Shown here piece by piece: positions 58,701-64,000 of a DNA stretch of 64,000 bases. The first letter of the stretch is position 1. Each line of letters starts with the position of its first letter. Both the position numbers and the translations under genes were made by a program. The notes under the pieces are model-generated. The model did no database searches and had not been told where the DNA came from. It saw only the letters and a program-made list of their open reading frames with translations. The DNA is from Eumeta japonica (Eukaryota; Arthropoda; Insecta; Lepidoptera; Psychidae): assembly GCA_005406025.1 (NCBI GenBank), contig BGZK01000017.1, positions 620,001 through 684,000 of the forward strand, written 5' to 3'.

Positions 58701-60906
58701 TGTTGCTTAAACAGAGACAAAAATTATGCCATGAAGTAGAAGTGAAGTAAAGAAAGAGAAGAACTTGCGTCATTAAAGATTTTGTCTGATCGTGATCAGC
58801 CGAAATCTTTATTGGCGCAAGGAAATCGTGACTATAGTCGCACCAGCATTTTGTTAATGCACATTCTTTCTTACCACCTTATTACCTACCTTACTAACTT
58901 ACTACCATTAATATATTCTTAGTACATTAGTAATTGACTTACGAACGTAAAATTACCAATTTTCCTCTGTAAAAAGTATATATCAATAACTTATTTTTTA
59001 AAGGCGTAATAATCTATTTTTGATATAACAAAATGTATATATAATGAATTGGATTAATGTTATCCACTTAATTTTTATTTATTCGAGAAATACTTGAGTT
59101 TATGCATGAATAACGCTGTTGCTAAAATTTAAACAAATTGCATATCGTTTTTAATTTGATAGGACATTAACACTGATTAATGTGTATATAAAGATAAAAC
59201 CTTTTCATTATAAAGGTAAAAGAAAACGTTCTTGTGACAACATCAAACCCTCAAGCGATTTTCGCAGTTGCTTGACTTTAATATTATTGGATTTCTTTTT
59301 TTTTTTCATCGAAATACGTTCTAAACGTATTTCAGCAAATGCTAACGGAGCGTGAAATACGTCGATTAAGATTAGGATCGGGCTAAATGCAGCGCGTTTT
59401 TTTTTATCGACAGAGTTAAAATAACAAGTATAAATTAATAAGAGCCTTTGTTCTCCGTTGCCAATAGAGTTATTTATAGAAAAGTTTGTAGGAAATGTTA
59501 TTCTCAGCTATGGAGGAAGGACCTCGAGTATCCATTAAAAATAAGTTTGAGGTAATTTGAAAATCCGAAGTCTAGTATCTCACTCTGTACATGGAAATTG
59601 TATATGTTGCGTAAGAAAAATTATGAAATAAAAATAGTAACCGATATTAATTCACCAATGTAAATGTGTTTATATGACAATCAAGTACATAAAATGTCGA
59701 ATTCATTCAAGAGGCTATGCTCTAATTTCTGAAGATGTTGTAAAATTTTCATCAATTTTTGATCTTCACCGACCAAGTACTAGATAAAAAAGAATATTAT
59801 TTATTGTAAAAGCTTACAGTTGTCCTTTCGATTTTTTTGTTATTCATGATAATGAGTTATAGTCAAATCTAGATAATTAAATCTGGTATCTAAATTAATT
59901 ATTAAAAATGTTAATAAAATGATACAACTATAATTTAACAAATACTATACTATAAATTAAGTAGGATATAATAATTAATATTCTATCCCATTTTTACATA
60001 TATATATTTATTTATTTATGAAGATACAAATCAAAATTATTATATATTTGGAAAATACATTTTCTAAGCATTTCATTCATCTTCAAATTAAGATGACGCA
60101 GTAATAAGCTGTCGAGTTTATTTGGAGCGTAACGCCCCGCCAACCGCGCATACCACAATACTGCATACGAGTATGCGTTTGCTTGTTTTAAGGTCGTATG
60201 CCACAATACCACTTTTTTTTTAATAAAGCTAGATTAATTACAAAAAATCTAAATGGTAATTTGAAGTGTTTATAAGAATGTACACTATTGTAATTAGAAA
60301 ATTTGTCGGCTTAAATAGGTACCATTTATAAATGTAAATATAAATCTATGTTTTTAAAAGGTAGTATTTTTCTCTCTGTCATAAAAGTTAACAAGTCGTA
60401 TAACAACAACCCACAAATTAAAGCCAATAATGTGAATAATCGGGTTACTAAAGTGCACTTTCACATTTTTTTGTATTTCATGAGAAAAATCGAGGTCCCT
60501 AACACCAAATTGTCCAATTCGTCACTTTAAAAAAAATACCTATTTTCATAAATTATATTCTTCTAGGTGATCTTGGGAGGAGGACGCAGTAATTTTTATT
60601 CCACGAGTCAATTAGATAACGATAAGAAACCAGGCAGAAGGGAAGACGGTGCTAATCTGATAGAGGAATGGCTGGTTAAGAAGAATATATTCGGCTCTAC
60701 CGCGAAATACGTGGAGAACAGAAGCGAATTTTTGGATCTGGACGTCGAGAAGTATAACAGCATCCTAGGCTTGTTCTCCGAAGACCATCTGCCCTATCAT
60801 CTAGAAGCGAATTCAGCTAAAGATCCTACCTTAAGCGAAATGACGCAAAAAGCTATTGAAATATTGGGCCATCGTAACGAAAATGGATTCTTTCTTTTTG
60901 TTGAAG
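40649..60906 (+). CDS. Alkaline phosphatase gene 2, 3' end outside window
   Basis: Exons 40649-40721, 53198-53448, 54564-54753, 58468-58631 and 60567-60906 join in one frame of 339 residues and end inside the GG(R)IDH motif, so at least the exons carrying DHxHH, SDHxH, THGGED and the C-terminus lie beyond 64000. Unlike gene 1, the signal-peptide exon is present: [17 protein letters not shown]. Seen: Asp69 in FLGDGMS, nucleophile Ser119 in ADSACSG, His181 and Thr183 in THATP, Arg194 in SAERRW, Glu339 in FVEG. All splice sites are GT-AG and phases match gene 1 except for one missing intron. In moths a second, soluble ALP is known next to the membrane form. Whether this copy is soluble or anchored cannot be judged without its C-terminus. 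Confidence 0.9.
41105..41345 (+). repeat. Dispersed repeat R, forward copy
   Basis: GGATGTGAGTGTCTGTATTT, GAAGATGTGCCTAATTGGCG, TCAGGTGTTCG, CAATCCTTTGGAATC and GCATGCTGCATGTTG follow the order of 36890-37180. Confidence 0.75.
41640..41840. repeat. AT-rich tandem array (unit TTACAAAGTAATTAATAAAA and variants)
   Basis: ACAAAGTAAT recurs at least six times, mostly every 31-37 bases, joined by AATAAAAGTAATTAGTAATCTATT-type variants. Typical minisatellite structure. Confidence 0.85.
42030..42620. repeat. Two degenerate hexamer-like stretches
   Basis: At 42030-42170 (CGATTTCGGTCTCGCTTCCG) and at 42470-42620 (GATTCTGGTCCTTTTCTCGA). The region between is ordinary AT-rich sequence. The motif CGCAGCTCCGCC just upstream (42002) also heads the stretches at 33803 and 38147, so the hexamer runs may be part of one dispersed element. 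Confidence 0.45.
43225..43350. other. GC-rich patch in gene 2 intron 1
   Basis: GCAGCGCCTCCGCTGTGCGC and GACGACGCGAGCGCCGCGGC. A plus open frame (43179-43442) crosses it without recognised content. Possible alternative first exon or enhancer. Confidence 0.3.
43351..46084. other. Gene 2 intron 1 sequence without recognised genes
   Basis: AT-rich with two smaller GC-richer patches at 44755-44840 and 45160-45215 (GTGATCGGCGCGGGCGCACC). No coding frame supported. Confidence 0.4.
46085..46310 (+). repeat. SINE-like lepidopteran repeat, copy 3
   Basis: AAAATACAGGTGTGAAATAA, TGTTTCGTCTGGTGAATGAT, TATCCTATTCC, ACGTTGCGAATGTTCATCGG and GGTGATGGTGACCACC follow the same order as copy 1 at 2695. Confidence 0.65.
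46985..47100. other. GC-rich patch in gene 2 intron 1
   Basis: GCGCATGCGTTGGCGTCGCG followed by CCTCCACGCGCTCGCCC. A 66-codon plus frame covers it, unrecognised. Confidence 0.3.
47547..48738 (-). mobile_element. Dead mariner element with both inverted ends and TA duplication
   Basis: The left end TAAGGTGGAGACAAAAG and right end (reverse complement) TTAGGTCGGGGTAAAAG are matching terminal inverted repeats. TA flanks both sides (47545-47546, 48739-48740), the mariner target duplication. The minus strand gives, in broken frames, [20 protein letters not shown] near 48617, FKRF..GNFD near 48465, [66 protein letters not shown] near 47990-47950, and LDFHLF near 47840. At least six stops and several frameshifts. 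At 1192 bp it is slightly shorter than the usual 1.3 kb. Confidence 0.88.
49476..49526. repeat. Hairpin, about 22-bp arms
   Basis: ATTTAGCTGCGAGTCGTATC and GATACCACTCGCAGCTAAAT are near-exact reverse complements around a loop of about 10 bases. Confidence 0.75.
50050..50205 (-). repeat. tRNA-derived SINE fragment
   Basis: On the minus strand GACTCAGTGGTGATGAGAAC (A-box-like) is followed by CGAACGAGGGTTCAATCCGG (B-box-like), then an unrelated body. This is the head of a tRNA-derived SINE. Confidence 0.55.
50925..50986. repeat. Strong hairpin, about 27-bp arms
   Basis: TCTATAAATGACAGTTTTTC-C-TACTCCA and TGGAGTA-A-GAAAAACTGTCATTTATAGA pair almost completely around a 7-base loop. Confidence 0.85.
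51686..51734. repeat. Strong hairpin, 21-bp arms
   Basis: ACGAGAAAGACAATCCACAC(G) and (C)GTGTGGGTTGTCTTTCTCGT are reverse complements with one mismatch around a 7-base loop (51707-51713). Confidence 0.85.
52280..52314. repeat. (CA)n microsatellite
   Basis: Run of CA dinucleotides interrupted once by CC. Confidence 0.9.
52787..53053. mobile_element. Foldback (MITE-like) element, 99-bp arms
   Basis: Left arm 52787-52885 (TTTACAAGAAGATGGC ... GTAAAACAAATTACATATCT ... TTGATCAAACCAGC) is the reverse complement of right arm 52955-53053 with a few mismatches, around a 69-base AT-rich centre. No open frame. It ends only about 145 bases before the acceptor of gene 2 exon 2. Confidence 0.75.
53198..53448 (+). 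CDS. ALP gene 2, exon 2 (N-terminal part, first metal ligand)
   Basis: Acceptor TGTTCTGTTCTTAG ends at 53197; donor GTGAGT starts at 53449. Enters in phase 1, leaves in phase 0 after TGLSK, the same place as gene 1 (CGLAK). Codes residues 26-108. [16 protein letters not shown] is the N-terminal helix and FLGDGMS carries metal ligand Asp69. [13 protein letters not shown] aligns with [13 protein letters not shown] of gene 1. Codon use is less GC-rich than in gene 1's matching exon. Confidence 0.93.
53449..54563 (+). other. Gene 2 intron 2 (1.1 kb)
   Basis: Phase 0. Contains a small hairpin (TATCGGTCTACA ... TGTAGACCGATA, 53502-53539). No coding content. Confidence 0.85.
54564..54753 (+). CDS. 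ALP gene 2, exon 3 (nucleophilic serine)
   Basis: Acceptor GTTAACTTTTGCAG ends at 54563; donor GTGAGC starts at 54754. Phase 0 in, phase 1 out. Codes residues 109-171: [20 protein letters not shown] with nucleophile Ser119 and Cys111, followed by [14 protein letters not shown]. The second half ([20 protein letters not shown]) is glycine- and alanine-rich and differs from gene 1. The exon is markedly GC-rich compared with its neighbours. Confidence 0.93.
55437..55495 (+). repeat. tRNA-derived SINE scrap
   Basis: GCTCATTGAGTAAGAGCTTG (A-box-like) followed by AGGTTCTGAGTTCG (B-box-like). Too degenerate for a tRNA gene. Confidence 0.4.
55879..55944. repeat. Two adjacent inverted repeats, one a perfect 34-bp palindrome
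   Basis: CACACGCACACG-TATGCA-CGTGTGCGTGTG (55879-55908) has exact 12-bp arms. Two bases later CTTTTTCTTTCTCTCTA is followed directly by its exact reverse complement (55911-55944). Confidence 0.92.
56773..56973. mobile_element. Foldback MITE with TTA duplication (PIF/Harbinger type)
   Basis: Ends CAGCGGTGTGCTT and AAGCACACCGCTG are exact inverted repeats. TTA flanks both ends (56770-56772 and 56974-56976), the target duplication typical of PIF/Harbinger. The inside also folds: TTAACTGCTAACTGTTAAAG pairs with CTTTAACAGTCATCAGTTAA, as do AAAAACTAAA and TTTAGTTTTT. 201 bp, no coding capacity. Confidence 0.85.
58126..58210 (-). repeat. Dispersed repeat with CCGTCC motif, reversed
   Basis: GGACGGATGGACGGACGGAC followed by AAGGGTTCC and GGCTCGAAACCCTAAG; relative of 24560-24680 in the other direction. 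Confidence 0.45.
58468..58631 (+). CDS. ALP gene 2, exon 4 (active-site His, Thr and Arg)
   Basis: Acceptor GCCAATTATTGCAG ends at 58467; donor GTTAGT starts at 58632. Completes the split glycine and leaves in phase 0. Codes residues 173-226: [18 protein letters not shown] with His181 and Thr183, and [13 protein letters not shown] with Arg194. The [11 protein letters not shown] part has one cysteine, for the partner of Cys111. GC-rich, like exon 3. Confidence 0.93.
58764..58821. repeat. Imperfect palindrome, about 28-bp arms
   Basis: CTTGCGTCATTAAAGATTT...CTGATC faces GATCAG...AAATCTTTATTGGCGCAAG with a 2-base centre and about six mismatches. Confidence 0.75.
60095..60290. repeat. Dispersed repeat Q, copy 2
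   Basis: GCCAACCGCGCATACCACAA, CTGCATACGAGTATGCGTTT, GGTCGTATGCCACAATACCA and AAAAAATCTAAATGGTAATT correspond in order to 26285-26500. Confidence 0.55.
60567..60906 (+). CDS. ALP gene 2, exon 5 (fused counterpart of gene 1 exons D and E)
   Basis: Acceptor ATTATATTCTTCTAG ends at 60566; donor GTAAGA starts at 60907. Phase 0 in, phase 1 out. Codes residues 227-339 with no interruption: [18 protein letters not shown], then [55 protein letters not shown] and NGFFLFVE ending in metal ligand Glu339. It spans the gene 1 intron position after RSELMK without an intron and is 17 residues longer than the gene 1 pair. The reading after the donor stops within a few codons, so splicing is required. Confidence 0.93.
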
Positions 60907-61169
60907 GTAAGAAAATGTTTTCTTTATCCCTCAACAAATACAAGTAGTTTTTGGTATTCCATTTTTTACCGCAATATACATGTGTTTTGTAAAATAAGCA
61001 TCACTAGAACAACAAACTTTTGAAAAAGTTTAAAAAAAATATTTACTCACATTCTCAAATCATACCATCGTGTCATTAAAAATCTTCAAGTATAATTTAA
61101 CCTAATATGTAACAAAAAGTAAATATTTGCACGAAAGTACGAAATGGGTCGGCTCTATCATTAAAGTAC

Positions 61170-61490
61170 TACACTCTCACAGAATACAGATATGAAGTAC
61201 CGCTTCCGCCTTGCATTTCGTCTACTGAGTTAGACTTCCGGTGGCTTGCCCCCTCCATCATCCCACTGCCCTCTCCGTCACTCCACTTCCACCTTCAGCA
61301 CCCCATTACCCCACCTATTCCTTCCTTCCCTCTCCATTAGACCAGTTCTCCTCTCCAGATATCCTATTCCTATCCAAGGGGCCGGCAACGCACTGGTGAT
61401 TTCTCCAGGGTTGCAGATGTACATTGTCACCTGTTTTTTGGCAGCTCAGATGCTCGTTTACCCCCCGATTTTCTATAAAAAAAAATTGTT
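61170..61490 (+). repeat. SINE-like lepidopteran repeat, copy 4, with expanded C-rich block
   Basis: Starts AGAATACAGATATGAAGTAC, TTGCATTTCGTCTACTGAG, then an enlarged CCCTCC/CCACCTATTCC block (61246-61345). It continues with AGATATCCTATTCC, GGCCGGCAACGCACTGGTGA and CAGATGCTCGTTTACC. Confidence 0.65.
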
Positions 61491-62109
61491 TCTTAAGATA
61501 TGTAACATGTGTTTTATACATAAATGCTTTATCTATCGACATAAAAAGATGAAAACTAATATTTTCCTAAATAAATATTACTTTTGTAGAGGTTCATAGC
61601 TTCTGGGAGTTTTGAAAGTATATTTACGATCCTTATTTATTTTTCTTAGCGATCATAGTTTGTAACTTGTGCACGTTCAATACATTGTATTTATGCAATA
61701 AATTGTATGTCTACATAAATTTAGTAAATTTAATAATGCAAATAAAATAGTCATACAACATCAACACAAATAAAATTAAGAGGATTAAATAAACTATTAC
61801 TGCACTAAGATTTTACTTGATATATTGCAATGAAATAAACAACGTTGGCTGTGCAGTTAAACATAGACAAATATGGTTAAGAGTTAGTATACATTTCTGA
61901 ATGAAATATAATAACGGTTCAAACGCGTTAAATGCTCCAGAGAAGTGTATTTAATATTCAAGGCTTAAATAAAAAAAAGTATAATATGCGGGTTTTTACT
62001 AATTCATATTTTTTTAGTTTTTACACTTCAGAATTTTCAACATAAAAATGACGAAATTTTTAACTTCATTAATTAAAATAAATTAAAAATACTTCTACAT
62101 TTTTGATAG

Positions 62110-62351
62110 GTTTGTCGTGTTTTCGTAACAACCGTTTAGTTGTGATAACAAAGTTTTCACTGAATCTCAACGAAAGAGATGCATTAGATAAATCTATTCT
62201 GTTTCAAATATCTTCATATAATTCAAAAAATGCAAATTTTGAAGTTGAAATTGACGCATTTGTTAATCTTTTACAAGTGCCACGTGGGTGTTCTAGATTA
62301 TTTATTTTTTCGTTCATATTGTTTCTAATAGTTTTAAAACAGTATGTCTAA
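62110..62351 (+). other. Exon-like open frame in gene 2 intron 5, unidentified
   Basis: The acceptor-like sequence CTACATTTTTGATAG ends at 62109. Joined to exon 5 in the correct phase it reads GLSCFRNNRLVVITKFSLNL..., stays open for 80 codons with a mixed charged pattern (NERDALDKSILFQISSYN), and ends in a hydrophobic tail (RLFIFSFILFLIVLKQYV) before TAA. It has none of the ALP C-terminal motifs. It may be an alternative last exon, an exon from elsewhere, or chance in AT-rich DNA. I do not recognise the sequence. Confidence 0.2.
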
Positions 62352-63640
62352 CTTTTGTTCGGCGTCACACTCACCCTTAACAGATGCACTTGTAACTTAG
62401 GAGGCACTAGTTAGAGTCGGTAGCGTCCAGTGTTCTTCTAACTCTAACGCGGGTCAGAATACCAATTAATACTTGCTTCTCACGACAGAAGAATGCATCT
62501 TGATCAAACCCGCCTGCATCGCTTGTTCAGAGACATGAAAAAGTTCCGTATACCCGTATTAGACCAGCACAGGACTGTGTGTAATCTATTCCTTTTTATA
62601 CAAAGGAAAAGAGAGCTACTTTTGAAATTTAAAACTGAAATTATTGAAATTTTCATCAACTTTTGAAGATTTTCTATCGACAAATAAAGTTAATTTGATA
62701 TGCTACTTGGAATCAACAAACAGAGATTGATTAGTAAATGGCGTTGTATTAGAAGAACCTTCAAAGTTAATTATATACTTAATTTACATAGGTATATAAA
62801 ATATTACTTCCTACAGATATCTTGATTTAGTTAATTACAATACAATACAAAAATCAAATTAAATTTCTTCAATAAATATGTCATCAAATTTGTAAAGTCA
62901 AACATTAGCTATCTTAAAATATAAAATAAATTAAATAAAACTTTACTTACAAAATATAGCAACAGCTTTTTATTGGTTAATATTATTATTATTTTATAGT
63001 AAAAGAGGTCATTTAGCTTTAGACGATTAAATAGTATTACATTTTAATGAATTATAATACAGGTCGTTTTAATTTGTAAAAAGAACTATGACATAGGTAA
63101 ATATGCAAACCATTTGCTAATTGATTGTATAATTTTATTGGCTTAATAATTATTTTATATCGTATTTTTCAAAGAAATAAATATCAAGTTGAGTAAAAAT
63201 TCGTTATTTGCCAATGATATATAATACATTTACTAAACAAATTAATGAATTATTACAACCAATAACATAATTTTATATTTGCTGCCGAAAAATACTTTTT
63301 AAGGTTCTTCAAATAATTAAACAATGAATATTTAAGTTTATACTCATCCAATGCTAAAATGATGAATCATTTTAATTCGCTTTTTTTTTTTGCATAGAAA
63401 GTAAAAATCTTCTCCGTCGTAAGATTTTTACCAACTAAAAGCACTCCCTTGGCATAACTCTATTGCTGAAAGTTAATAGCTCATATTCCATGGACTCGTA
63501 GGCTTTGCCGAACGTTAAAGCAAAAACCAATCTAAACACTCGAGTGTTATGTACTAGGTAGGGAACACCGAGTCGCGTAGGGAAGTGGTAAGTTCTTTTA
63601 ACTTTTTAACCAGGCTTGCCGGCCCTGTGTAGAGTGAAAC
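62352..63640. other. Intron sequence, nothing recognised
   Basis: Strongly AT-rich from 62640 to 63400, no coding frames with content. Confidence 0.5.
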
Positions 63641-63648
63641 AAAGGGGC

Positions 63649-63975
63649 TTAAATTTTAACGGAGTTAAGCTTAAATAACCGAATTAAAATTTTGATTGCC
63701 CCTACGAGCAAGGTATGTCCCATTAGACAGATTAATTTAGCCATGGAGCTCACGGCGGCGCTGTATTTTTCCGCGAGAATCGCGAGTTCGTTGGTGTCGA
63801 TAATCTTGATTAAAGATATAAGTTGTTTTAAGTCGTCTGGAGCGGACGAACGTTTTGGATTAGACGAGGACGAGGCGCTTCGAGGTCCCACCACTGCATG
63901 GGCATAGTTCAACTTTGCGTCAAGGGTCAAGGGACCGTGGGGCTCGCTTAGGAGCGCACGGGCATCCTAGGTAGT
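63649..63975 (-). pseudogene. jockey-type LINE ORF1 (gag-like) C-terminal fragment
   Basis: The minus-strand frame from an upstream stop near 63973 reads NYAHAVVG, then a Ser/Pro-rich linker, then DDLKQLISLIKIIDTNELAI, LAEKYSAAVSSMAKLICLM and HTLLVGAIK. This is the pattern of the C-terminus of jockey-like LINE ORF1 proteins: a Y-A-x-A-V linker followed by a helix with ..L.SL..IID..E.A.LA.K..AA...M.KL....H..LV.AIK. No clear ORF2 follows at lower coordinates, so it is a 5'- and 3'-incomplete relic lying antisense to gene 2. Identification is from pattern memory. Confidence 0.55.
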
Positions 63976-64000
63976 TAGCCGTAACTACCTTTACATAACC

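Larger units (their letters stand above)
58632..60566 (+). other. Gene 2 intron 4 (1.9 kb)
   Basis: Phase 0. Contains an imperfect palindrome (58764-58821) and repeat Q copy 2 (60095-60290). Otherwise AT-rich with no gene. Confidence 0.85.
60907..64000 (+). other. Gene 2 intron 5, continuing past the window edge
   Basis: I searched this stretch for the expected next exon (starting GT-GGC-x-x-ATA-GAC-CAC and encoding GRIDHAHH) and did not see it, so the intron is at least 3.1 kb. It contains a SINE (61170-61490), an exon-like frame (62110-62351) and LINE ORF1 debris (63649-63975). Confidence 0.75.

Noticed and set aside
1..64000. CRISPR arrays, bacterial operons, phage genes
   Set aside because: The window is a eukaryotic, intron-bearing region; repeats are transposons and minisatellites without evenly spaced unique spacers.

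Overview
The window is animal nuclear DNA, almost certainly from a moth or butterfly. The support is intron-split genes with GT-AG sites, an AT-rich background, midgut-type alkaline phosphatase exons, and lepidopteran repeats (a Helitron with an A^T insertion and CTAG end, tRNA-derived SINEs, mariner, RTE- and jockey-type LINE debris). I cannot name the species.

Two plus-strand paralogous alkaline phosphatase (ALP) genes lie head to tail. Gene 1 (coding exons found from 9775 to 29772) encodes a membrane-type ALP with all family metal ligands, the nucleophilic serine and a hydrophobic C-terminal GPI-anchor signal. Its signal-peptide exon was not securely found and must lie upstream of 9775. 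Gene 2 starts with a signal-peptide exon at 40649, has a 12.5-kb first intron, resumes at 53198 and runs off the right edge after the exon ending at 60906, so its last catalytic exons are outside the window. Intron positions and phases agree between the genes, except that one gene 1 intron (25705-26710) has no counterpart in gene 2.

Layout: 1-9774 upstream DNA with a decayed Helitron, a SINE and LINE debris; 9775-29772 gene 1, with LINE fragments and repeats in its introns; 29773-40648 intergenic DNA with two mariner fragments, a PIF/Harbinger-like fragment and an inverted pair of repeats; 40649-64000 gene 2, whose introns hold a dead mariner with both ends and its TA duplication, a TTA-flanked foldback MITE, a second foldback element, several hairpins, a tandem array, and at the right edge a jockey-type LINE ORF1 fragment on the minus strand.

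Both products are expected to be secreted or surface phosphomonoesterases, acting for example on the midgut brush border. No novel multi-gene system was seen. The most unusual items are two exon-like ORFs in equivalent introns of both genes, the intron difference, the shortened crown-side segment of gene 1, and several near-perfect hairpins.
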